Part shown: piece after piece, positions 53,992 to 62,233 of the stretch
Numbering within the stretch: the first letter of the stretch is position 1
How the letters are laid out: every line of letters starts with the position of its first letter
Assembly (NCBI RefSeq): GCF_014201095.1
Contig: NZ_JACHDN010000001.1
Coordinates: 868,001 to 932,000 of the forward strand
Direction: 5' to 3'
DNA length: 64,000 bases
Source: Cellulomonas hominis
GTDB lineage: Bacteria; Actinomycetota; Actinomycetes; Actinomycetales; Cellulomonadaceae
Notes under the pieces: model-generated
Seen by the model: the letters and a program-made list of their open reading frames with translations, nothing else
Database searches by the model: none
What the model was told of the DNA's origin: nothing
Position numbers and translations under genes: made by a program

Positions 53992-55212
53992 TCACCGCCG
54001 CCCGCGCGACAGGTCGAACACCGTCGTCGTGTCGTACGTCTCCCCGGGCCGCAGCGTCGTGCTCGGGAACTGCGGCTGGTTCGGCGAGTCCGGGAAGTGC
54101 TGCGTCTCCAGCGCCAGCCCGTCGGACTGCCGGTACACGCGCCCGCCGGTGCCCACCAGCGTCGCGTCCAGGAAGTTGCCCGAGTAGAACTGGATCCCCG
54201 GCTCGGTCGTCCACATCCGCAACGTCCGCCCGGAGTCCGGATCCCGGAGCTTGGCGGCGAGCTGCAGGCTGCCGTCGTCCGGCCGGTCGAGCACCCAGTT
54301 GTGGTCGTAGCCCTGCCCGAACAGCAGCTGCTCGAACGGCTCACGGATCCGCTCCCCGATCGCCGTCGCCGACCGGAAGTCCATCGGCGTGCCCGTGACG
54401 TCGGCGATCTCGCCCGTCGGGATGAGGGTCGCGTCCACCGGCGTGTAGTGGCTCGCCGGCAGCGTCAGCTCGTGGTCGAGGATCGACGACGTGCCCTCGC
54501 CCTGCAGGTTCCAGTACGTGTGGTTCGTCAGGTTCACGACCGTCGGCGCGTCCGTCGTCGCCGTGTAGTGGATCTCGAGCTTCTGGTCGCGGGTCAACGT
54601 GTAGGTCACTTGGACGTCGAGCGTGCCCGGGTAGCCCTGGTCGCCCGCGGGGCTGGTCAGGTTCAGCTGGAGGGCGACCGTGCCGTCGCCCTGGATCGGG
54701 GTCGCGTCCCACACCAGCTTGTCGAACCCGACGTCGCCGCCGTGCAGGCTGTTCGGCGGGTTGTTGATCGGCAGCTGGTACGTGACGCCGTCGAGCGTGA
54801 ACCGCCCCTCGGCGATCCGGTTGCCGTACCGGCCGATGAGCGCCCCGAAGTACGGGCTGTTGCCGCTCTCGATGTAGCCGTCCAGGTCGCTGAAGCCGAG
54901 GACCACGTTCACCGGGTCGTTCCGGCGGTCGGGGACCTCGAGCGTCTGGATGATGCCGCCGTACGTGAGGATGCGGACGGTCATGCCCTTGTTGCTCAGG
55001 GTGTACCGCTCGACCGCCTCACCGCCGCCCGTGGTGCCCCAGGGCTCGGACGTGATCGTCGCGGCGTCGTGGTGACCGCCGCCCTTGTCGCCGCCCCAGC
55101 GGTCGGTGCTGTCTCCCGCGGCGGGGACGGACGCCCCCGAGGTGAGCAGGAGCGCGAGCGCCGCCGGGACTGCTGCTGCCGTCAGGCCACGCCGAAGTGA
55201 ACGCATGCGCAT
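53992..55212 (-). CDS. galM: Secreted aldose 1-epimerase
   Basis: A 406-residue galactose mutarotase family protein. The start ATG 55212 follows GGAGGGG. A signal peptide is clear (basic start, hydrophobic AAAVPAALALLLTSGA, cleavage near PAAGDS), so it is exported, unlike E. coli GalM. Family motifs are VRILTYGGIIQTLEVPDR, GRYGNRIAEGRF, NNPPNSLHGG, LTNHTYWNLQGEG with the catalytic histidine region, and the end GETYDTTTVFDL. It interconverts sugar anomers outside the cell before uptake. A broken copy lies 4 kb to the left beyond the GHKL-TIR pair. Confidence 0.93.
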   Translation of the reverse strand: MRMRSLRRGLTAAAVPAALALLLTSGASVPAAGDSTDRWGGDKGGGHHDAATITSEPWGTTGGGEAVERYTLSNKGMTVRILTYGGIIQTLEVPDRRNDPVNVVLGFSDLDGYIESGNSPYFGALIGRYGNRIAEGRFTLDGVTYQLPINNPPNSLHGGDVGFDKLVWDATPIQGDGTVALQLNLTSPAGDQGYPGTLDVQVTYTLTRDQKLEIHYTATTDAPTVVNLTNHTYWNLQGEGTSSILDHELTLPASHYTPVDATLIPTGEIADVTGTPMDFRSATAIGERIREPFEQLLFGQGYDHNWVLDRPDDGSLQLAAKLRDPDSGRTLRMWTTEPGIQFYSGNFLDATLVGTGGRVYRQSDGLALETQHFPDSPNQPQFPSTTLRPGETYDTTTVFDLSRGRR

Positions 55213-55497
55213 GACTGGATCCCCCTCCACGTCGGCCGCCGGCGTCCCCTGGGACCTCGGTGTCCCGCGGCGGGCGGCCCGTGGTGACGTGGGTGGGGCC
55301 GGTCGTCCGGAGGGAGCGGGGCGGTCGGGTTCGACGCTAGGTCGGGTCGGGCGGAGGGTCAATGGCCGCGTCACCGACACTGCCAAGATCCGCTTCGAGC
55401 CCCTCCCCCCGGCTCCGCGCTCGGGACGTCACCGGCGGAGGTCCGGCCCCGGGCAGGCACGACCGCGCACGTCCGCCCGGCGCCGGTCGCCGCCCGC

Positions 55498-55776
55498 CTA
55501 GAACCGGAACGGGATCGGCACCGGCCCGCAGCAGCACACCCCCCGCACGTCGCTCTGCGCCAGCATCCCCGCCGCCCGGTAGCACGCCACGAGCTGCACC
55601 ACGCCCGGCCGCACCCCCCGCAGCACCCCGCGCTCCGCGACGACCCGCCGCACCGCCTCGGAGCACGACACCCCGCCTCCCGCGACCCGGTAGGCGCAGC
55701 TCCACCCCTTCCGCGGCGAGATGCGCCGCTGGTACCCACGGATCAGTCGGTCGACGGCGACGGCGGCGAGGCTCAT
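55498..55776 (-). CDS. yidD: Membrane protein insertion efficiency factor YidD
   Basis: A 92-residue protein. The start ATG 55776 is where similarity begins. It shows the YidD pattern: RLIRGYQRRISPRKGWSCAYR, a cysteine pair with SCSEAVRRVVAERG, and a basic or hydrophobic end. YidD is a small peripheral membrane protein that aids YidC-dependent insertion. In most bacteria it lies between rnpA and yidC; here it stands alone, so this may be an extra copy. The usual FxPTC motif is replaced by YRVAGGGVSC, which lowers certainty. Confidence 0.7.
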   Translation of the reverse strand: MSLAAVAVDRLIRGYQRRISPRKGWSCAYRVAGGGVSCSEAVRRVVAERGVLRGVRPGVVQLVACYRAAGMLAQSDVRGVCCCGPVPIPFRF

Positions 55777-55846
55777 CGACCCACGGTAGGAGCCCGCGCC
55801 CGAACCCGCGCGCCGGCTGCCGCGGCGCACCCGCCCCCCGGGATGG

Positions 55847-56614
55847 TCAGCGGGTCAGCCACCCCCCGTCGACGGCGAGGACGGACCCGTGCACGTAGGC
55901 GGACGCGGCGGAGGCGAGGAACACCGCGGCGCCCTGCAGGTCGTCGGGGGTGCCCCACCGGCCGGCGGGGATCCGGGCGAGGATCTCCGCGGAGCGGGTG
56001 TCGTCGGCGCGCAGCTGGGCGGTGTTGTCCGTCGCGAAGTACCCGGGGGCGATGGCGTTGACGTTGATGCCGAGCGCGGACCACTCGCTGGCCAGCGCGC
56101 GGGTCAGTCCGGCGACGGCGCTCTTGGACGCGGTGTAGGACGGGACGATCTTCCCGCCCTGGAAGGACAGCATCGAGGCGATGTTGATGATCTTGCCGCC
56201 CTCGCCCTGCTCGACCAGGACCCGCGCGACGGCCTGGGACAGGTAGAACACGGTCGAGAGGTTGAGGTCGATGACCTCGTCCCAGTTCTGCGGGGAGAAC
56301 TCGATCGCGGGCTGGCGGCGGATGATGCCGGCGTTGTTCACCAGGACGTCGACGCGGCCCGCGAGGGCCACGGCGTCGGCCACCAGGGCGGTGAGGTCCG
56401 CGGGGGTGGCGGCGAGCAGGTCGGTGGTGATCTCGTGCGCGCGGCGGCCGGTCGCCCGGATCGCGTCGAGGGCCTCGGGCGCCGGGCTGCGGTCGACGAT
56501 GACGACGTCGGCGCCGGCCTGGGCGAGCGCGGTGCTGAACCCGAGGCCCAGGCCGCGCCCGCCGCCGGTGACGAGGGCGACCTTCCCGTCGAGGCGGAAC
56601 TGGTCGAGGATCAT
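55847..56614 (-). CDS. kduD: 2-deoxy-D-gluconate / 2,5-diketo-3-deoxygluconate dehydrogenase (KduD)
   Basis: A 255-residue short-chain dehydrogenase that reduces 2,5-diketo-3-deoxygluconate to KDG. The cofactor loop is VTGGGRGLGLGFS, the structural NNAG is VLVNNAGI, and the catalytic triad is Ser in IASMLSF and Y-x3-K as SYTASK. The end DDLQGAAVFLASAASAYVHG is KduD-like. The ATG 56614 is preceded by AAAGGA seven bases upstream. The gene sits right after kduI, which makes this SDR assignment much firmer than sequence alone would. Confidence 0.92.
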   Translation of the reverse strand: MILDQFRLDGKVALVTGGGRGLGLGFSTALAQAGADVVIVDRSPAPEALDAIRATGRRAHEITTDLLAATPADLTALVADAVALAGRVDVLVNNAGIIRRQPAIEFSPQNWDEVIDLNLSTVFYLSQAVARVLVEQGEGGKIINIASMLSFQGGKIVPSYTASKSAVAGLTRALASEWSALGINVNAIAPGYFATDNTAQLRADDTRSAEILARIPAGRWGTPDDLQGAAVFLASAASAYVHGSVLAVDGGWLTR

Positions 56615-56667
56615 GCGGGAGTCCTTTCGAGGGTGGCGAGCGGTGCGGGCGGTGCGGGCGGGGCGGG

Positions 56668-57489
56668 TCAGCGCAGCGTCGCGGGGTCGACCGCGACGAC
56701 GTCGCCGTAGTCGAGGTTCTCCCCGGCCATCGCCCAGACGAACGAGTAGGCGCTGGTCGCCGAGGCGCAGTGGATCGACCACGGCGGCGCCACCACGACG
56801 TCCCGGTCGTGCAGCAGCAGCTGGCGGGTGGCCTCCGGCTCGCCCATGAGGTGCACGGCGACGTCCGTCCCCAGGCCGTCGTACAGGTAGACCTCGGTCC
56901 GCCGGGAGTGGGTGTGCGGGGGCATCGTGTTCCAGACGCTGCCGGGCTCCAGGGTCGTGATGCCCAGCACGAGCTGGTTGGACTCGATGCCGTCGGCGTG
57001 CACGTACTTGCGGATCGTGCGGTGGTTCGACTGCTCCGCCGACCCCAGCACGAGCGCCTCGACGTCGTCGCGGGAGGCCAGGGCCGCGGCGGTCCGGCGG
57101 TGCGCCGGCGCGGAGACCAGGTAGACGGTGCCGGTGCCCGACACCGCGACGTTCCGGGTGCCCAGCGGCAGGTACAGCACGTCCTGCGGGCCGACGCCGA
57201 ACGTCTCGCCGTCCGCCACGACGGTCACGGCACCGGCCAGGCCCACGACCGCGAGCTCGCGGCGCTCCAGCAGGTACCCGGCGGCGATCTCCTCGGGCGC
57301 GGTCAGGGCGACCGGGTCGCCACCGGCCACGGTCAGGCCGCCGACCAGCAGCCGGTCGTCGTGCGCGTACCCCCACGACGGCGCCCCCTCGGTGAACAGG
57401 CCGGGCAGCACGAACCGCTCGCGCAGCTCGTCGCCGGTCAGCCGGCGGGCGTCGTCGGGGTGGGTGCTCCACAGGCGGGTCACGGACAT
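56668..57489 (-). CDS. kduI: 4-deoxy-L-threo-5-hexosulose-uronate isomerase
   Basis: A 273-residue cupin enzyme that isomerises the unsaturated-uronate product to 2,5-diketo-3-deoxygluconate. Excellent Shine-Dalgarno AAGGAGG six bases before the ATG. The metal site is PPHTHSRRTEVYLY (His, His, Glu). Other family blocks are HRTIRKYVHADGIESNQLV and VVVAPPWSIHCASATSAY. It overlaps the stop of the FAH-family gene by 10 bp, so it is part of the same operon. Length equals the family norm (about 278). Confidence 0.94.
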   Translation of the reverse strand: MSVTRLWSTHPDDARRLTGDELRERFVLPGLFTEGAPSWGYAHDDRLLVGGLTVAGGDPVALTAPEEIAAGYLLERRELAVVGLAGAVTVVADGETFGVGPQDVLYLPLGTRNVAVSGTGTVYLVSAPAHRRTAAALASRDDVEALVLGSAEQSNHRTIRKYVHADGIESNQLVLGITTLEPGSVWNTMPPHTHSRRTEVYLYDGLGTDVAVHLMGEPEATRQLLLHDRDVVVAPPWSIHCASATSAYSFVWAMAGENLDYGDVVAVDPATLR

Positions 57490-58358
57490 GGGGTTCCTCC
57501 TTGCTCGGGTGCCACCACGACGGACCGCAGGGTCCCGACGTGGCTGACGGTGACCTCGACGACGTCCCCGGGGCGCAGCCAGCGGGGGCCGCGGTCGAGG
57601 ACGTGCGCGAGCTTCTGCGGGGTGCCGGTCGCGATGACGTCCCCGGGTTCGAGGACGACGACCTGGCTGAGGTAGGACACGATGCGGGCGACCGGGAAGA
57701 CCATGTCCCGGGTCGAGCCGCGCAGCGTGACCTCGCCGTTGACGCGGGCCTCGACGGTCAGGTCCGCGAGGTCGGGGATCTCGTCGGGCGTGACGACGGC
57801 CGGGCCGAGCGGCGCGAAGGTGCGGAACGCCTTGCCGAGCGCCCACTGGCTGCCATGCCGCTGCCAGTCCCGGGCGCTGACGTCGTCCAGGACCGTGTAC
57901 CCGCCGACGTGGTCGAGGGCCTCCGCCTCGGGCACCCGGTGCGCCCGGCGGCCGATGACGACCGCGAGCTCCGCCTCGTAGTCGACCTCCGCGCTCGCCG
58001 GCGGCAGCACGACCGGGTCCTGCGGGCCGGCGACCGCCGAGGCGGGCTTGGTGAACACGTCCGGGTGTGCGGGGTCGTCCTGCGCGGTGTGGCCGCGGTA
58101 GTTGTAGCCCACGCACCAGATCGCGCCGGGGCGCGGGACGGGGGCGAGCAGCCGGACGGCGTCGAGCGGGAGGACGTGCGCGGGGTCGGGCGCGCCGACC
58201 GCTCGCGCGACCGCGTCGCGCACCGGGCCGGCCGCGCCGAGGACGCCGACCACCGAGTCCGGTGCCGCCGGCACGGCCGCGGCCAGGTCGAGGACCCCGC
58301 CGGGCACCAGGGCGCCGACCCCGGTGCGGGCCCCGGTCGCGAACCGGACCAGACGCAT
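57480..58358 (-). CDS. Fumarylacetoacetate hydrolase-family protein
   Basis: A 292-residue FAH-fold enzyme. Marks are IWCVGYNYRGHTAQDD, VFTKPASAVAGP and the metal-binding EVDYEAELAVVIG, then VIATGTPQKLAHVL near the end. Family members cleave C-C bonds or hydrate keto acids such as 2,4-diketo-3-deoxy sugars. Inside a uronide operon it may act on a diketo intermediate, but the exact step is not known. It starts 13 bp after the GH88 stop and its end overlaps the kduI start. Confidence 0.85.
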   Translation of the reverse strand: MRLVRFATGARTGVGALVPGGVLDLAAAVPAAPDSVVGVLGAAGPVRDAVARAVGAPDPAHVLPLDAVRLLAPVPRPGAIWCVGYNYRGHTAQDDPAHPDVFTKPASAVAGPQDPVVLPPASAEVDYEAELAVVIGRRAHRVPEAEALDHVGGYTVLDDVSARDWQRHGSQWALGKAFRTFAPLGPAVVTPDEIPDLADLTVEARVNGEVTLRGSTRDMVFPVARIVSYLSQVVVLEPGDVIATGTPQKLAHVLDRGPRWLRPGDVVEVTVSHVGTLRSVVVAPEQGGTPCP

Positions 58359-58371
58359 CGCCGCCCGCCCC

Positions 58372-59595
58372 TCAGGCCCCGGCCGCGGCCGCGGCGGCGG
58401 GACGGACCCACCACACGGAGTCCCAGCCGGGCAGGAGCCGGCGGGTCAGGGCCTCCAGGTAGTAGTAGTCGCCCCAGAGGTTGCCCTCGTCGACGCCCAC
58501 GGACTTCGGCATGTCGTAGACGCCGTGCAGCAGGTGCGGCGCCCCGGGACCGGCGTCGGGGCCGGAGGTGAACGACGCCGCGAGCGAGTCGAGCACCGCT
58601 TCCCCCGCGCGCCGGTAGCGGCCGGCCGCGGCGGCGCCCTCGGCGTCGCCCGGCAGCAGCCGGGCCAGCTCGTCCAGCCCGCACGCGGCGATCGCGGCCG
58701 ACGACGAGTCGCGCTCGGCCAGCGTCCCGTCGGTGAGGACGAGGTCCCAGAACGCGACGTGGTCCTCGGGCAGGTGCGCGAGGAAGTAGTCCGCGCACCG
58801 CCGGGCCGCGTCGAGGAAGGACGCGTCGCCGGTCTCCCGGTAGGCGAGCGCGAACCCGAAGATGCCCCAGGCCTGCCCGCGCGCCCAGCAGGACCCGTCG
58901 GACAGTCCCTGCTCGGTGCCCCCGCGCAGCGGCGCACCGGTCTCGGCGTCCCAGAAGAAGGTGTGGAACGTGGTGTCGTCCGGCCGCAGGATGTGGTCGC
59001 GCAGCTGCGCGGTGTGCCGGTCGGCCGCCGCGGCGAACCGCGGGTCGCCGGACTCCGCGGACGCCCACCGCAGCAGCGGCATGTTCATCAGGCTGTCGAT
59101 GATGGTCCGCCCGCGCTGCGCCGGGTCGCTCAGGTCGCCCCACGCCTGCACGATCCCCGCGGGCTCGAGGAACCGGCGCATGAGCGCGTCGGCCGCCCCG
59201 AGCGCCGCGGCCCGCGCGCCGGTGTCCCCCGTGCGACGCCACGCGGTCACGCAGGACAGCGTGTAGAGGAAGCCGAGGTCGTGGGTGTCGATGTCGACCT
59301 CGCGCGCGATCCGGTCCGCGAACGAGGCGACGTGCGCCGACGCGGCGTCGAGGTAGCGCTGCTCCCCGGTGAGCTCGTGGGCGAGCCAGAGCTGGCCGGG
59401 CCAGAAGCTGGTGGTCCAGCCCCGGTTGGCGCCCTCGGGCAGGTCTGCCGTCGCGGGGCGCAGCGGGTAGCGGCCGCCGGACGTCGTGTCGTCCGGGTAG
59501 CGGTCGCCGAACTCGGCGATGTTCGCGTCCAGGGTGCGCAGGGCGGCGGCGAGGGCGTCGCGCGTCGCCGGCGCCAGGGCGTCGGTCGTCGTCAT
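58372..59595 (-). CDS. GH88 unsaturated glucuronyl hydrolase
   Basis: A 407-residue (alpha/alpha)6-barrel enzyme. Start ATG 59595 with GGAG nine bases upstream. Motif NRGWTTSFWPGQLWLAHE is characteristic of GH88. The catalytic pair is Asp106 in THDLGFLY and Asp167 in TIIDSLMNM, spaced 61 apart as in the Bacillus enzyme (88/149). It releases 4-deoxy-4,5-unsaturated uronate from lyase-made oligosaccharides, whose keto form is the KduI substrate. No signal peptide, so it acts on imported disaccharides. This fixes the operon's role as unsaturated uronide use. Confidence 0.93.
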   Translation of the reverse strand: MTTTDALAPATRDALAAALRTLDANIAEFGDRYPDDTTSGGRYPLRPATADLPEGANRGWTTSFWPGQLWLAHELTGEQRYLDAASAHVASFADRIAREVDIDTHDLGFLYTLSCVTAWRRTGDTGARAAALGAADALMRRFLEPAGIVQAWGDLSDPAQRGRTIIDSLMNMPLLRWASAESGDPRFAAAADRHTAQLRDHILRPDDTTFHTFFWDAETGAPLRGGTEQGLSDGSCWARGQAWGIFGFALAYRETGDASFLDAARRCADYFLAHLPEDHVAFWDLVLTDGTLAERDSSSAAIAACGLDELARLLPGDAEGAAAAGRYRRAGEAVLDSLAASFTSGPDAGPGAPHLLHGVYDMPKSVGVDEGNLWGDYYYLEALTRRLLPGWDSVWWVRPAAAAAAGA

Positions 59596-59665
59596 GGGGT
59601 GTGTCTCCAAGCTGAGGGGGTTGCGGGCGCGGGCGCGAGGGTCCGGCGGTGGCCGGGGCCGGACG

Positions 59666-60337
59666 TCAGGCGGGGGCGGGCTCGCCGCCGGGCGGGACGA
59701 GTGCGGGGCGCAGGGCGAACCGGCAGTTCGCCCACACCGCGTAGAGCAGCGGCGCGGCGGCGAGCCCCAGGCCGAGGGCCGGCCGGCTCGCGACGAACCC
59801 GGCGAGCAGGGCCAGGACGACCAGCGAGACCGCCGTGAGGTACCACCGGCGCAGGCCCAGGTACGCCGACCAGAGCAGCAGGTCCCGCAGCCGGGCGTCC
59901 GGGGCCTGCGCGAGGGCGACCACGGCGTGCGGGCCGGTCACCGCCACGAGCGCCAGGCCGACGGCGAGCACCGGGATGGCGACCGCGCCCGCCGTCGTGC
60001 CGAACAGCACCCGCACGTCGACGACCAGCACGGTCGCCAGGCCGGTCAGCAGGGCGCCGAGGACGAGCGCCTTGCCCAGGCTCCGCCGCCACGCGGCCGC
60101 GAAGGTGCGCAGCAGCCCCTCGTCCTTCTCGGCGAACACCGCGCACACCCCGACGAGCGTGGGGAACGACAGCGGCGCGAGGGCGACGAGCAGCGGCCAG
60201 GTCCGCCCCAGGTCCGTCGCGACGAGCACGACGGTGAAGGGGAGGTTCCCGAGCACCAGGAGCAGGTTTGCCAGCAGGGCCCGGTACACCGTGTCCATGG
60301 CGGTGCCGAGGGTGTCGTGGGAGATCCAGCGGCGCAC
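59666..60337 (-). CDS. DUF624 (YesL-like) membrane protein
   Basis: A 223-residue membrane protein with the DUF624 opening: RRWISHDTLGTAMDTVYRAL, then LLANLLLVLGNLPFTVVLVA and four or more further helices. A GTG start at 60337 lies 5 bp after the permease stop. It sits between ABC permease genes and GH88, the usual setting for YesL. Function is unknown; a link to carbohydrate transport is assumed from repeated context. Confidence 0.8.
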   Translation of the reverse strand: MRRWISHDTLGTAMDTVYRALLANLLLVLGNLPFTVVLVATDLGRTWPLLVALAPLSFPTLVGVCAVFAEKDEGLLRTFAAAWRRSLGKALVLGALLTGLATVLVVDVRVLFGTTAGAVAIPVLAVGLALVAVTGPHAVVALAQAPDARLRDLLLWSAYLGLRRWYLTAVSLVVLALLAGFVASRPALGLGLAAAPLLYAVWANCRFALRPALVPPGGEPAPA

Positions 60338-60342
60338 GGCGG

Positions 60343-61242
60343 TCAGCCCTTCATCCCGGAGGTCGCGATGCCCTCGACGAAGTACCGCTGGCCGAGCAGG
60401 AAGATGACCGCGATCGGCAGCACCGAGAGCACCGAGCCGGTCATGATCAGCGCGTACTCGGCGTTGTACTGCGAGATGAACGTCCGCAGGCCGAGCTGGA
60501 TCGTCCACAGGTCCCGGTCGCGCAGGTACACCAGCGGGCCGAGGTAGTCGTTCCAGGTGTTGACGAACGTCAGCAGCGTCAGCGAGGCGAGCGCCGGGCG
60601 GGACAGCGGCAGCATGATGCGGCGCCAGATGCCGTACTCCGACAGGCCGTCGAGCCGGGCCGCCTCCGAGAGCTCCTCCGGGACCGTCTCGTAGAACTGC
60701 TTCATCAGGAAGACGCCGAACGCCCCGAACGCCTGCAGGGCGATGATCGACCACAGCGAGTTCGCGAGGTTCAGCTTCGAGAACAGGATGAACTGCGGGA
60801 TCATGTACGCCTGCCACGGCACGGCGATGGTGCCGATGTACGTGAGGAACAGCGCGTCGCGGCCGGGGAACCGGGTCTTCGCGAACCCGTAGGCGGCGAA
60901 CGAGCCGGTGAGCACCTGCAGGAACGTGACCACCACGGACAGGATCAGCGTGTTCTTCAGCCAGGTCGTCATGTCCGACCGCGTGAAGATGTCGACGTAG
61001 TTGTGCCACTGGGCGACCTCGGGCACCCACTGGATCGGCACGGTGAAGACGGTGTTGTTCGTCTTCAGGGACGACATCACCATCCAGTAGAACGGCGGCA
61101 GCACCGCCGCGGAGGCCACGACCAGCACGAGGTAGCCGAGGATCCTGCCGGCGACGGACAGGGGCCGGCGCGGCTGGGGACGGCGGGCCGGGGCGCCGGC
61201 GAGCCGGGGCAGCGGGGCCGGCCGCAGGGTCGAGGTGGACAT
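60343..61242 (-). CDS. Carbohydrate ABC transporter permease (MalG-like)
   Basis: A 299-residue permease. A basic, proline-rich N-tail leads to six helices beginning LGYLVLVVASAAVLPPFYWM. The EAA loop is EELSEAARLDGLSEYGIWRR and the end is RYFVEGIATSGMKG, typical of the MalG/UgpE type. Start ATG overlaps the TGA of the other permease by one base (TGATG). No ATPase gene is seen in the operon. Confidence 0.93.
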   Translation of the reverse strand: MSTSTLRPAPLPRLAGAPARRPQPRRPLSVAGRILGYLVLVVASAAVLPPFYWMVMSSLKTNNTVFTVPIQWVPEVAQWHNYVDIFTRSDMTTWLKNTLILSVVVTFLQVLTGSFAAYGFAKTRFPGRDALFLTYIGTIAVPWQAYMIPQFILFSKLNLANSLWSIIALQAFGAFGVFLMKQFYETVPEELSEAARLDGLSEYGIWRRIMLPLSRPALASLTLLTFVNTWNDYLGPLVYLRDRDLWTIQLGLRTFISQYNAEYALIMTGSVLSVLPIAVIFLLGQRYFVEGIATSGMKG

Positions 61243-62156
61243 CAGCGGTCCCTCCGCTTGTTCACGACGAACTGGATGATCGTGATGGCGATGCAGATCG
61301 CGAACAGGACGATCGAGCTGGCCGAGGCGTAGCCGAACTGGTTCTCGACGAAGCCCTTCTGGTAGATGAACTGGGACAGCACGAGGGTGGACTGGCCCGG
61401 GCCGCCGTTCGTCATCACGAGGATCAGGTCGAAGATCTTGAACGACCCGATGGTGAGCAGCACCGTCACGAGGAAGGTGGTGGGCCGCAGCGACGGGATG
61501 GTGACGTTCCGGAACCGCTGCCACGGGCCGGCGCCGTCCATCCGCGCTGCCTCGTACAGCTCCGGCGGGATGGTCTGCAGCCCCGCGAGGAACAGCAGCA
61601 TGTAGTAACCCATCTCGCGCCACGTGGCGACGATGATGACGGCCGGCATCGACCAGTCCGCCGACGTCGTCCACCCGGGCGGGTTCTCGACGCCCAGGAA
61701 CGACAGGAACTGGTTGACCGGCCCGAACTCGGGGCTGAACAGCATGTTCCAGACCACCGCGATCGCGACGATCGACGTGATGTACGGGAAGAACGCCGCG
61801 GTGCGGAAGAACGCCACGCCGCGCAGCTTGCGGTTCAGCAGCAGCGCCAGCCCGAGGGAGGCGGCGAGCGTCAGCGGGATGTGGAAGACCGTGTAGTACA
61901 CGGTGTTGAACAGCGCGGTGTGGAACGAGGCGTCGCGGACCAGCCGCGTGAAGTTGTCCAGCCCGACCCAGGGCGCCGTGCCGAACGCGTTCCAGCTGGT
62001 GAACGCGAGGTAGAACAGCGCGATCACCGGGACGAGCGTCAGGACGGCGAAGCCGACGAAGTTCGGGAGGATGAAGCTCCAGCCCACCAGCGCGTTGCGG
62101 CGGCGGAGCCGGCCCCGGTGCGCCGGCTCCGGCGGGGCGAGGGTCTGAGGTGCCAT
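61242..62156 (-). CDS. Carbohydrate ABC transporter permease (MalF/UgpA-like)
   Basis: A 304-residue permease of the UgpA size class. Typical N-terminus GWSFILPNFVGFAVLTLVPV, then FVGLDNFTRL-like GLDNFTRLV and the EAA loop PELYEAARMDGAGPWQRFRN. It pairs with the MalG-like protein encoded next. It lies 77 bp after the binding-protein gene, with a hairpin in the gap that may lower permease yield. Confidence 0.93.
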   Translation of the reverse strand: MAPQTLAPPEPAHRGRLRRRNALVGWSFILPNFVGFAVLTLVPVIALFYLAFTSWNAFGTAPWVGLDNFTRLVRDASFHTALFNTVYYTVFHIPLTLAASLGLALLLNRKLRGVAFFRTAAFFPYITSIVAIAVVWNMLFSPEFGPVNQFLSFLGVENPPGWTTSADWSMPAVIIVATWREMGYYMLLFLAGLQTIPPELYEAARMDGAGPWQRFRNVTIPSLRPTTFLVTVLLTIGSFKIFDLILVMTNGGPGQSTLVLSQFIYQKGFVENQFGYASASSIVLFAICIAITIIQFVVNKRRDR

Positions 62157-62199
62157 GGTGTCGTCTTCTCTCGGGTGCGGGTCCGGGCCGGTCCCGGCC

Positions 62200-62221
62200 G
62201 GTGCGCCGCGGGCGACGCACC
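62200..62221 (-). promoter_or_regulatory. Intercistronic hairpin after the binding-protein gene
   Basis: A 9-bp stem (GGTGCGCCG with its partner, one G-T pair) and a 4-nt loop lie 12 bp past the binding-protein stop. A similar feature follows the other binding-protein gene at 13401. It probably stabilises or attenuates the message. Confidence 0.6.
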
Positions 62222-62233
62222 GGCCGGGGGGTG

